This document shows, piece after piece, positions 7,562-17,900 of a stretch of 52,997 nt of DNA. Positions within the stretch are counted from its first letter, which is position 1. The number at the start of each line of letters is the position of its first letter. The stretch is from a virus. Made by a program: the position numbers and the translations under genes. The stretch covers positions 1-52,997 of the IMG/VR virus record IMGVR_UViG_3300009506_000043; one strand, written 5' to 3'. Under the pieces are notes generated by a model that saw only the letters and a list, made by a program, of their open reading frames with translations, had not been told where the DNA came from and ran no database searches.

Positions 7562-9342
7562 TAAACTCCGGCGGGCCTGGTCAAAGCAGCGCGCTGAGAT
7601 TGCTGGGGGTTCGCCCCCATCAGCGCCTGCAACATGGTCTGTGTGTTTCCTTGGCGAGTGGCGCCCGGTCGATTAACTCGCTCATAAGTCCGTTGTGTGA
7701 CGGCTGCCTGGCGTGCCTCACCTGATGGAGCGGTGCCGGGGGTGGGAATGCCGCCGATCTGAAAGATTTGCTGAAGCTCGGGCAGCGAGAGGTACTTGGC
7801 GAGGTAATCGAAAAGGGCTGCCCCCTTGAGGGCGATGCCTTGCTGAGCGAGTAGCGGAGCCATCGGCAAGGCCAGCTGGGTGATGACTTGCATCAACTGA
7901 CTGGCCCGCTCAGTGGGCGACAGATATTGCATCGAAAAAGGCTCGATCTTGATTGCCAGGTCACTGAGAGAGAATCGCCGCTCTCCAGGAGGCATTTGGG
8001 CGATGACCTGAATGGTTGTCCCAGGGATAGGCCGGATCGCCTCATAGGTTCTGCCAGGATCGTTGTAGATCCGATGGGCCAAATCCTCGATGACCCCCAC
8101 AGTCGCATCTACGACCGCCCTGGTCATCTTGGCGGCCTTCTTGCTGGCAGTGCTGGTCAACATGGCATCCTGCCGAAACGTCTCACTCTGAGGTCCTAGG
8201 CCGCCCAGGGCGTCAAGATTTCCGGCCAACTGGGAGTAGACATCCCTGGCCAGGGTGTAGAACGCCAGATTCTGCTGTGAGGCGCCTCCCATCGAGATTT
8301 GGACAACCGTGTCGGGATGTTCCAAGGGGATCATGTCACCATCATGGGCATCCCGCACCCGGCGGGCATCGTCTTCATTTCCATGCCTGAAAACTGAGAG
8401 ATCCTTTTGCCGGCGGGCCTGGTCAACGAGGCGACGATAGACGGCATTGATTGAGCGATTGAGGGATTTGAGCAGCGCCCCCGGAGCCAAGGGCATCACA
8501 TTCGACGGGACTTCAGAGAAGGAGAGGATATGATAAGGGCTGGTGCGGATCCCATCCCATTCGACGATCTTCATCGCCGCGTTCACATCCTTCTTGTCTG
8601 GGATCGTGACTATCAATCCTTCCTCAGGCAGGCAGATATCCCAAAAGTAAATCTGCCGCTTGAATTCCCGAATGTTTTCGGTTTCCGCGCGCTCATGCCG
8701 GCTGATCTCGGCCGCGCGATCATTCTCCCCATATTCGTCCCCGCCCGCGTCGAGCAGATTTGTTTTGGCGCGAGGATTGAGATCCTCAGCTTGCATGACC
8801 GCTTCGTAATCGACCGGATAGCGATCGCCCAGGAACGTGCATCGCTCCCAGTGTGTTGCCCGCGTGTCATAGACGAAATCATCGAGATCGACGGTCTCCG
8901 CGAAGTATTCTTGGGAGGGAAGGGGCTCGCCTGGAATCAACTCAATGTAGCCGGCGTCAACGAGCCCCGTTTTGAGAATCCCGACAGAGAAAAAGGCATC
9001 CATCACCCATCGCCGGAGGGTGACGTCGATCGCCATTTCCTCCAGCTCCCGATTCAGGATCGCCTCAAAATCCGCAATGAAAGGCAATGCATCCCGATTG
9101 GCCGTGGTCAGAAGGACCTGAGGGCGGTTGCCGGCCAGATGCATTAAGTAGATATCAAGGGTGAGCGCCATTAGGTTGACCGGCATGTCGAATTCGGTGC
9201 CGCCATCCGAATAGCATGTGCCCACAAAATCCTTGATCAGCTCTGTGCGGCGCTTACGGAACTGTTCCAGCTCCGTGTAGCAATCGCGCATGGCATTATT
9301 CAGCCGTTGCAGCTGTCGAGGATCTTCGGGATCGAAAGGCAT
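7561..9342 (-). CDS. Portal protein
   Basis: A 593-residue protein between terminase and scaffold/capsid genes, right for a podovirus-type portal. It opens MPFDPEDPRQLQRLNNAMRD with a helical N terminus. A long central helix-rich part carries GALLKSLNRSINAVYRRLVD and LGPQSETFRQDAMLTSTASK, typical of the stem and wing of portals that form the dodecameric DNA channel. The C terminus is Gln/Ala-rich (TMLQALMGANPQQSQ). The start has AAGGGCAACTGA before ATG. Confidence 0.8.
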   Translation of the reverse strand: MPFDPEDPRQLQRLNNAMRDCYTELEQFRKRRTELIKDFVGTCYSDGGTEFDMPVNLMALTLDIYLMHLAGNRPQVLLTTANRDALPFIADFEAILNRELEEMAIDVTLRRWVMDAFFSVGILKTGLVDAGYIELIPGEPLPSQEYFAETVDLDDFVYDTRATHWERCTFLGDRYPVDYEAVMQAEDLNPRAKTNLLDAGGDEYGENDRAAEISRHERAETENIREFKRQIYFWDICLPEEGLIVTIPDKKDVNAAMKIVEWDGIRTSPYHILSFSEVPSNVMPLAPGALLKSLNRSINAVYRRLVDQARRQKDLSVFRHGNEDDARRVRDAHDGDMIPLEHPDTVVQISMGGASQQNLAFYTLARDVYSQLAGNLDALGGLGPQSETFRQDAMLTSTASKKAAKMTRAVVDATVGVIEDLAHRIYNDPGRTYEAIRPIPGTTIQVIAQMPPGERRFSLSDLAIKIEPFSMQYLSPTERASQLMQVITQLALPMAPLLAQQGIALKGAALFDYLAKYLSLPELQQIFQIGGIPTPGTAPSGEARQAAVTQRTYERVNRPGATRQGNTQTMLQALMGANPQQSQRAALTRPAGV

Positions 9343-9379
9343 TCAGTTGCCCTTGGATCCAGCTGCCCAGAACTGGGTT

Positions 9380-9739
9380 TTATTGTTCGCAGATCAGATA
9401 CTGAAGGGTGGCCGTGTTTGCCAGGGCCTTGGCCCCCGGCGTGCTTGTGCCCGGCCGAAGCAGGTGGGTCTCCCCCGGAGCCAGTTTGTCGAAACAGGCA
9501 TCCGTCGTTCCGATGAGGAGATAAATTGTTTCCGTCGTAGAGGCATTGCGGAAGGCGGCAAATCCGACAGTTGCCAGCTCTCCCAGCGGGATCAATTCAG
9601 GTGTGGTGGTCAGCGCTATCGTGGACTGAATGAACCGGGTGCCGGCGACTGTGATATGATCGACATCGCTTTTGAGTTCGGCCTTAAGGCCATTGAGGTT
9701 GACCGACAGATTCGCTTTGTAGGTGATTTCATTTGCCAT
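9380..9739 (-). CDS. Small virion-operon protein
   Basis: A 119-residue protein starting MANEITYKANLSVNLNGL, with its ATG overlapping the terminase stop as TGATG. Strand-like segments (ITVAGTRFIQSTIALTTTPE, TIYLLIGTTDACFDKLAPGE) suggest a beta-sandwich. The motif MANEITY...L plus a P.GE.HL end occurs in small phage structural proteins; a head-fibre or decoration role is likely but not shown. Confidence 0.65.
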   Translation of the reverse strand: MANEITYKANLSVNLNGLKAELKSDVDHITVAGTRFIQSTIALTTTPELIPLGELATVGFAAFRNASTTETIYLLIGTTDACFDKLAPGETHLLRPGTSTPGAKALANTATLQYLICEQ

Positions 9740-11577
9740 CAGAGCCAAGACTCCTGTCGTTGTCTCTTTTCCTCTTCGCGGCGCTGCCACCGCCAAGCCA
9801 TGCTGCCGTATGGCGGTAGCTGCTCTTGCTTCTTCACTTCAATTTTTGCGACTGACCCTATAGCTTTCCAGGCTAGGGCGTCGGCGATAACCCGGTCTCC
9901 GTGGTTTTCGCCAGCGCTGGTGGGGTCCAAGGTGATCTTGGCTCGGTCATGATCGACCGCCCCGGATGGTTGGTGGATGTAGTGCAGCATTTCCTCCAGG
10001 GCCTGCCGAGAGTGATTCACGAACTCATCCTTATCGATGGCCCGGCTGTATTCCCCGAGGAGTGCCCGCTTGTTCTCGCGATTGGTGTGCCAACCAGGCA
10101 GCTTCGTTCTCTTGCCGCTGACCACCTTTTCGCTCTCCCGCCAATAGAGGCCAGCCATACCCAGGGCCAGCGTCCGCTTGCGAAACTGCAGGCCTGGGCC
10201 ATTGTCTTCCCAGATCAGAAAGGCGATACCAGAGGACCCATGAAACCATTGTCGTAACGCATGGATATGTTCGGCGAATCTTTCGGGTGACTCGTCCGCG
10301 ATGGAATACTCGCCAACCTTTTCGCCGGTGTCGCGATCCAGGATACTCGCAACGGAATTGGTCGACTGTTCCCCACCGGTCCCGGTCGCCACGTCACAGC
10401 CGATGACGTAGTTGCGAGGCGGCGGCTCCCCATCGGCCGTCAGGTGCAACCAGAGGCAGAGGCGGCCCTTGGGATTTTCCTGCCAAAGCGGCTGATAGTC
10501 GTCGGTGAAGTCTAATTCCCCCCGAAGGAAGGGGGGGCAGGCGTATTTGGTGGCATGTCGCTCAATCATGGCCCCATCGAAAAACGGATACCCGGACCCG
10601 CCGTAATCCAGATCCAGCTCCTGGGCAATCAGCGCGGGGACCGGATTCCGGCGGCATTCTTCGTCATACCAAGGGCTGCGGACCTTGCCGTCCAGGACGA
10701 AGGGATAGTCCGGCTGGTAACGGTAGTCGTTGTCCAGGACGTGCAGGATGCCATCCCTAGTGTGATACAGACCTGGCCGCTTGAGAGGATGCAGAGTCCA
10801 GTGGAGGGCCATTTTGACCATGCTCACATTGGTGGCGTTCATCTGCTCCGCGAAGATGCCGGCCATGCCGTGGGGAGTGGAGGTGGCGACCCGGCAATTG
10901 GACACATGCTGCGTCGAGGCCCAGGCGGCGAAGCCGTCATCCGGCCGGAAGCTGCCCAGCTCATCCATCCCAAAGGCTGTCTTGCGGCCACCTCGGGCGA
11001 CATCGGCCGTGGCAGCGTAGCCGGTAATCACTGAGTGATTGGCATGGTTTGTTAGGTTGCACTTGACCCTAGTGAAGGGCGGCACCATCCAGGCCGGTAA
11101 ATGCTCAAGGTGAAAGTCCAGTTTCCACATTAGACAGTCAGGATCATTGGAACTGTCGACACATTCTTCCGTGCGGCTGACAAGCCCATAGGCATGCCGG
11201 TGATAGAACAGCCAGCGGTGGAAAAAGACAGTGAGAAACATCCATGTCATGCCCATGTCGCGGGACTTCTCGATGCCAATGTCTCGCTTCCCCAAAAACC
11301 GATCAAGCGTCAGTAAGACGCGATCCTGAAAGGGGTAAGTCAGAAATGGCAGCACTGCGGGGATGCGCGGTTCATAGATGAACAAAAAGGAATTGACGAA
11401 GAACAGCAAATCGCGGCGACAAAGGATCCAGAGCTGCTGACGTGCATCAGTGTCAGACGCCGCCAGATCCAGAATCTTCCTGCGATACTCCAGATTGGCG
11501 AATGGCTCTTTCGGAACGCGGGAGTATCCGATCAGCTTCGCCAAGCGGTCGTCCACAGGTGGAGCATTGTCGTGCCG
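9739..11577 (-). CDS. terL: Terminase large subunit
   Basis: A DNA-packaging motor protein of about 612 residues. The ATPase part shows an adenine/P-loop motif EKSRDMGMTW (the arginine-type Walker A of terminases) and a Walker B FGMDELGSF. The nuclease part has GCDVATGTGG and the later acidic DRVIADALAWKA, the pattern of an RNase H-like headful or cos nuclease. ATG 11575-11577 (after GAAGAGGCTA) begins MRHDNAPPVDDRLAKLIGY; an ATG at 11638-11640 would add 21 residues but deepens the overlap with the preceding gene. Confidence 0.9.
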   Translation of the reverse strand, partial: RHDNAPPVDDRLAKLIGYSRVPKEPFANLEYRRKILDLAASDTDARQQLWILCRRDLLFFVNSFLFIYEPRIPAVLPFLTYPFQDRVLLTLDRFLGKRDIGIEKSRDMGMTWMFLTVFFHRWLFYHRHAYGLVSRTEECVDSSNDPDCLMWKLDFHLEHLPAWMVPPFTRVKCNLTNHANHSVITGYAATADVARGGRKTAFGMDELGSFRPDDGFAAWASTQHVSNCRVATSTPHGMAGIFAEQMNATNVSMVKMALHWTLHPLKRPGLYHTRDGILHVLDNDYRYQPDYPFVLDGKVRSPWYDEECRRNPVPALIAQELDLDYGGSGYPFFDGAMIERHATKYACPPFLRGELDFTDDYQPLWQENPKGRLCLWLHLTADGEPPPRNYVIGCDVATGTGGEQSTNSVASILDRDTGEKVGEYSIADESPERFAEHIHALRQWFHGSSGIAFLIWEDNGPGLQFRKRTLALGMAGLYWRESEKVVSGKRTKLPGWHTNRENKRALLGEYSRAIDKDEFVNHSRQALEEMLHYIHQPSGAVDHDRAKITLDPTSAGENHGDRVIADALAWKAIGSVAKIEVKKQEQLPPYGSMAWRWQRREEEKRQRQESWL

Positions 11578-11920
11578 CATTAGCCTCTTCAACCAGGTAC
11601 TGGTCGATTTGGTCAAGTAGCTCAAACTGCCGTCGTCCATCGTCCTTTAGTGCAGCCTCCTTCTTCATTCGCTGATAGGTGCGAACCAAGTGAACATGGT
11701 AGAACTCTCGGAAGTGGCCGAGAGCATAGACGAGTAATCCGTAGGCGCCTTCACTGACATTCGGAGGGCGCCGGCGGAAATTCAGAGGCTTGCCGGATTC
11801 CTTGTAGCAGACTTTGCCGTCAACCAACTCGACAAGCCGAATGACCTGATAAACCCACCAGACATCCTCGACGATCGAACCCTCAGAGACAGCCTTATTC
11901 AGACTGATTGCGGGCTGCAA
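11453..11920 (-). CDS. Candidate terminase small subunit
   Basis: An open frame between the giant virion gene and terL. The part VSEGSIVEDVWWVYQVIRLVELVDG ... GLLVYALGHFREFYHVHLVRTY looks genuinely coding and helical. No ATG is available; TTG 11918-11920 or CTG 11900-11902 are the likely starts, so the 5' end is uncertain. The 3' end runs 125-188 bases into terL, and its last 40 residues (QCSTCGRPLGEADRIL...) may be read-through. Position suggests TerS; no DNA-binding motif was confirmed. Confidence 0.45.
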   Translation of the reverse strand: MQPAISLNKAVSEGSIVEDVWWVYQVIRLVELVDGKVCYKESGKPLNFRRRPPNVSEGAYGLLVYALGHFREFYHVHLVRTYQRMKKEAALKDDGRRQFELLDQIDQYLVEEANAARQCSTCGRPLGEADRILPRSERAIRQSGVSQEDSGSGGV

Positions 11921-14900
11921 TGATTTCTCGACGCGCTGTTGCTCTCGCTGTCGTGAAGGCCGCTTCGATTTTCTTAATGTCTCGGGCGGTGGGAGGGTCG
12001 TGGAAGTTGATGCGATTGGCGCGCTCAAGGGCGATCTCTCCTGATCGCTGCACGTATCGCTCGTATTCACCTGTCGACAGTAATTCCTTTCTGCCACGGA
12101 TTGTAATGAAGGGCTTCGGCAGACTGGGATGATATTGCAGGTCCCGTTCCGCTTCGGTCTGATGGGCCTGATTCCATTCCCAAAGCACAACATCTGCGGG
12201 GACTCGCTCACTCAGCCGCTTACCCAGCTTGACTGGTGAGATAACACGATACCACCAGGGAGTGGCTGGTGAAGAAGGCTGGATCACCCGACCCCATTTG
12301 TCGTACTTGTGAATCACGCCAGAGACAGGCAACTCGGCCTTCGCGAGCGTCTTGCGAACCTTAGTGCCAAAGTCGTCACCCTTGCGAATCCGGGTGTCAT
12401 ACACCTCATTGCGACCAACTCGCCAGGGCTGCCGAATGATGTTTGGTACAAATCCAACCAGGACATTCTGAGTCAACTGCGGAATGCCAGAAGCCTCTGG
12501 ATCGGTGAATGCGTTCACGATATCCCCGAGGTTCTGCAGGAAAGTCTTGTCCGTGATCTGCCGCAGGAATGCATCCCATTGAGAATCCGTAAGCGACTTG
12601 CCTTTCTGCCGATTATCCAGAAAGTCAATGATCGCTGGCAGGATTGTCGAGGCTGGTTCGAGGCCGGCATAGCTGAAGAATTGCTGGCCACCCCACGGAT
12701 ATCGGATGGAAAGTGGCGGTGCAACTGCCCAGGCTAGATCACGCGCGAGATAGTTGCGCGGTGAGCTGCCGGTGATGACGGGCGTGTCGTCATCACCCCC
12801 ATAGTACAAGCTGGCAACAGCAGCCGTAATTGCACCCCCAACCATCTGTCGTGCCAGGATCTTATTGAAATTCACTTCATGGCCGTGTTTCTCACTACAG
12901 AGTCGCCAGAGGGGCCAGAGCCCGATCCCTGGAAGTCGGGCCATTGCCGCCTCAAAGTTGTTGAGGGGAAAGTTATAGGTGGGAATCAGGAAGCGCCCAA
13001 ATGGCAGCTTGCGAAGACCTCTCGCCGCCTTCTTTAGTTTCTGCGTGCCAGACCACCCAGCCTGCATGAATGTGGCTTCTAATGCCTCATTGTACGCCAG
13101 CGTCCACGCAGTCGAGCGTCGATCCTTCATGGCGCTTTCGATGTAGCGGGCCATGTGCTGCTTATCGAGTCCAAATCGCTTGGCCTGGCGGTAGGCATGG
13201 GCACCGACCACAGAGTAAGCGTAGATCGTCTTGAACATATCATCAGAGGCGCTGAGTGGCCGCCAGCCAAAGCTTCGCACAAAGCGACCCCATGTGCCTT
13301 TGAGGGCAAACCGTCTATTAAGTACCTCGGTCTTGTAGACATCCCAATCTTGGGCAGCGTAATTCGTGGTGATCCCCAGCTGTTCCGCCAATGCGGATTG
13401 CTCATATGCCCAAGTGCTGGCAAAGTTACGGAGCCCTGGAGCAAGGCCCGCCCACATTCCCTTCAGGATGTATTTGAATTCGCCGAGCTGGGCCCCGGAT
13501 ACTTTCTTGCCAAAGAACTGCTGAGCCGCTTCATTCAGAAGTGCCTCGACGAATCGCTCCGGCCCCAACATCAGCAGGCCGAATCCGGTGTTGGAAATGG
13601 CATTCTTCGCATGTGTATGGGGGCCGCTGAAGATCGAATTGCTGTAGAACTCAAACATCTTGTCGGCCCAGGTTCCGCCCGCCCGCTCGATCATGATGAC
13701 ATTGATCAGCTGCATTGTTGCCAGCTCATCCTGGAGGGCGTCTTGCATCTGGTCAATGCTGATCTCCAACTCCCTGAGCCTCTCCAGGATAGCCCAAGTC
13801 GTTTCTGGGCTGTCAGTATCGAAGATGGCTTCCATGATTTTGCGGGCTCGCTTTGCAACGGGAGAACCCATGCAGATTGGATCGCGCATGTTCAAGACGC
13901 GGCTGATCCAACTTCGGGCCTCGCGGCGATAACGAGACAGATACCACGCATCATCAGCAGCCTCGCGACTGCCAAGTGCGCCGACCGTCATCGCATCGTT
14001 TAAGACCATGTTGATCACGACCATTTCCTCTTCCCATTTCCGAGGATCGTTGCCGAGATCAGCGTGTTCATGTGCCTTCATGTACTCCAGAATTCGATTT
14101 TTCTCCCCGTCGGCATCAGCCTGAACTCTTTTAGCGGCCTTCGCTTCAGCCTCGGCATGGGGATGATACTCGGGCGGGCCGATCTCTTCATCATATTTGT
14201 ACTGGAGGGTGCGACCGGCGATCGTCGTGACCGTATTGGCCCGACCAAGATAACGCTGACGTTCCATGAAGGAACGCATCGCATCGGTCTGGGTAATGCC
14301 CTCCCAGTTGACTCTGGGAGGTGGTTCGCTGGGAGCGAACATCAGAGTAGGTCCCACTCCGGCAATGGCACGACCGCTTATCCCTGGCGGGACTCGTTCA
14401 GCAATCCTTGCAAGACGCGCTTCACCAGCTCGCGTCTCTGTTCCGGGGAGAGGGCCGGTTGGGACGGGCGGCGCTTGGAGTCTTGCCGCCTTGCGGAGAT
14501 TCTTTGGAGCAACTGCTCGGAGTTTTCTGAGGGCTTGTTGGATTTCGGGATCATTTAACAACTCCGCGAATTCAGGAACGGCAGCAATGCTTTCCTGCCT
14601 GAGGGCCTTCACGACCTCCTTGCCCTTGGCTTTGGCCTTCTCCCCGATTTTAGCAGCTGAGGCGGCTTTCAGGAAGGACCAGATGGCGGATTGTGCCTCG
14701 GCAGGTTCAATGTTCAGCTGCTGGGCTGCGCGACGCACAACGGCAGTCAGGGCCAGGTAGAGGGTATGGGAATCAAAGGCGTTATCGGGTCGAACTCCAA
14801 AGAATTCGGCGAGCCAGCGGTCGACCGTCACGGCAGATAGGTCGCCAAGGAGATTCTTGCGAAAACTACGGACCTTCCAGCCGCTCAGCTCCGCGTTCAA

Positions 14901-17900
14901 GGGATTAACCTCAGAAAACGCAGTCACAAGATTGTTTACACTTGCCCCCAATACTTTCGGCTGGAGCCCCAAGAGAAACTCACGAACCTTGTCCGGCTCA
15001 AATGGCTCACCAGCCTCTTCCCAAGCATCCCAAATACGGAGCGCTTCCTTCAGATTCGTCTGTGCGCTGCGCTGTGGAGACGTGGCGGCTAACACATTTA
15101 CGAAACGCGGCGCCTGATCTCCGAAGATGGTAAACAGTGCCTGATGGGCGAATTGATACCACTCTTGCTTGGCGGCGCCGGCCTGAGCGGCGGCGACTGC
15201 TTCCCCGGTCTTGCCTTTGAGTCCCTCGAAGTGTTGAACCACTCGCTGTAGATAAGCCGGCCCAAGACCCCCCAATTCCTCCTCGGTTAGGTAGCGGGCA
15301 ACAGCTGGGGCCGTGAATGTGAAGAGTCCTTTGTCGCCGGCCTGCTGTGCTTCGATCAAGGATAGGAGCGTCTCCCGTACCTGCTGATCGTCAACCGAGA
15401 ATTTATGGTGAGCCTCTTCGCTGAGTTGATCAGCTATCTCCTGCAGCCATTGGTTATATCCGGTCCAGTCATCATCGGTCCAATTCTGAGAAACAAGAAA
15501 CATTCGCTGACTGTAACTGAGCGGCGCATTGGGAGCCTCTTGCCGCTGATGACTGTCCGGCGGCCCATAAAGGGCATCATTCAGCACTTCGGTAAACAGG
15601 TCGACGTCCTGGGTCAGATCGAGAATCTTCTCGTCACCCTGCCGAATGAGAGCGAAGGCGCGTGCCGCGTAATCCGGCTCCTCTGTGGCTGAGACCCCCT
15701 CTTCGTATCCCACGCCGCCCATAATGTCGGGAAACTCTGCGGCGACCGCTCGGCCAATCGTGTCCCACGGCACATCCATGCTTGAATGGTCCTTGCCGGC
15801 ATTCTCGACCTTGCTTAACGTGATCTTGGTCTGGCCGCTCTTGGCCCGAAGCATTTTGCGGGCAGCATTGCGGCGCCGCTTGGGATCGTACTTGAGTGCG
15901 TGCCGTTCACGCAGGTCCTTCAGAATCTCCTTGGTCCATTCCTCCTTTCGCTCGGGCGTAACGGTCTGGTTTTCCTGTGCAGCCCAAGCGTCAATTGCTT
16001 CATCTATCCGCGCCATTGCCAGGGCCTGGCCATTGACGTCATTACTCGGGCGGCCTGGACCTTTGATCAGTTCCGCCCGGCGAGCCGCAACCCGATCTCG
16101 CTGCTCCTTCAATTCATTCAAGACCGCCAGGGCATCAGGATCAGTAAGGTTCTTGGCTCGCCCGAACAACTTCAATAGGGCATCCACCAACCGCTGCCAC
16201 AATGTCGGCTGCTCTTGTAGTAACTGCTCACGGAAGGCGCCATCTGTGAAGAAGGTGCCGACCATCTCGGCCATTGCTTCCCGCCAATACCAGTCCGTCT
16301 TGTTGCCTTTGTCGTCGATCAGGTATTTGCGATACCCGGTCATATCGGGCGGCAGTCTTTTCATGTACTGCTGACCGAACTGATCAAGGCGCGCCTCTCC
16401 CACCAGAGCCTTCAAGACGTCCACTTCAGTAGCATGGGCCAGCTCGTGGCCGGCGGTGTACCAAATTGCCTCCTCAGCGGCTCGCTCGTCCAAGTAGAGT
16501 ACGCGAGGCCCTCGCACTCGTTCATCGACAAAGGAGATTTCTGCGGTGCTCGTGATAATGCGGACGTCATGCCCGAATGCTTGGGCTAATTGCTGCGCCG
16601 CCTTTTCTTGCGAAGAAGACGGTTCCCGCATCGAGGTAACTTCCACAGGCACGCCGAGTTCTTTCATCCGGTCATTGAGCTGTTCCAGCGATAACACCGC
16701 AGGTGGTGCGAGCGGGGGCTTGGCCTTCTCTGGAGCGGCGGGGACGGGCTGTATTTCCGTACCGGTGAAAAACTCCCCGAATCGCTTTCGGAGAATCCTG
16801 CGAACCTTGTCGTAATCGTAGTCCCTCATCCCCCTCCCCATGTCTTGCCGAATGTCAGACATGAGTGCTGGTACGCCTCCGAAACCGTACTGATGGAAGG
16901 TTGGATCGCCACGCTCAATCACATCGAAACGACCCATTACCTTATCAGTAAACGGCTGGTCCTCGTTGAGAGTGGAACCTTGTGGGACATCTAACAGCTC
17001 ACCAAACTCCGCCTCTATCTCCTGGGATATACGATCTGCTTTGTCCTTACTGCCAAGGTAGATGGTATAGTCTTTACCTTTCTGTCCACTACTGCGGCCC
17101 TCCTTGAATAAAACTCCCTTCTCTCTCAGCTTCTGCGTAACCGCATCCCTATTCTCCTTCGAGACGGCTAAATGCAACTTCCAGCCAGCACCCTCTACTG
17201 CCATGTCTTTGTGCATATCAGGAGCATTCGGGCTGCCGGCTGGTGGAACGTAGTATCCAGGAGTCTTCGCCGGCTGACTTACTGGTATTTGCGGGACGAC
17301 GGCTTCGACCTCGGCAGCTGCTGTTGCTGGACCCAACTCCCCAGGCGTCAGCTCCTGATAACGACCAGTGCGCTCAACCATGCGCTGGGCGAGCGCCCGC
17401 CTGATCGTGTCCTCATCCTGCTGGAGATCCTCCTTGCTCAAGGGATAGCCCATTGCCTTCGCAGCCGATGCCAGCCCTTCTTTGTCCAGATCCCTCAGCT
17501 GGTCATATTGGCGCTGGGCGCGTTCTGAAAGTGGGGCTGGCGCTGCCCCTACTTGTGCTTCCGGTGCTTGCTGTGCTTCGGCTTCCGCCCCGTGGCGTAG
17601 CTCAGGCCGGTTTTCGCCTGGGCGATTCTGATCGCTGATCCCTCCGAGTACCCCTTCGCCTGTAGGTGGCGCTTCAGGCGGGCGACTTTCGAGTTTTTCG
17701 GCATGACTGATCTCCTTCTGATAGGGTTTGACTTGCTTAGCCAGGATCTCCCGAATCATCGATTCGCGGGACCGAACTTTTGGAAATCCAAATCTCTTGG
17801 CAATATCCCACTTTGACATTGCCTCCAATTCCTGACGAATAGCATCCTCGGCTTCAGGAAAGGCCAGAACCTTTTCCTTCTGAGCCTCTGGAAGCTCCAG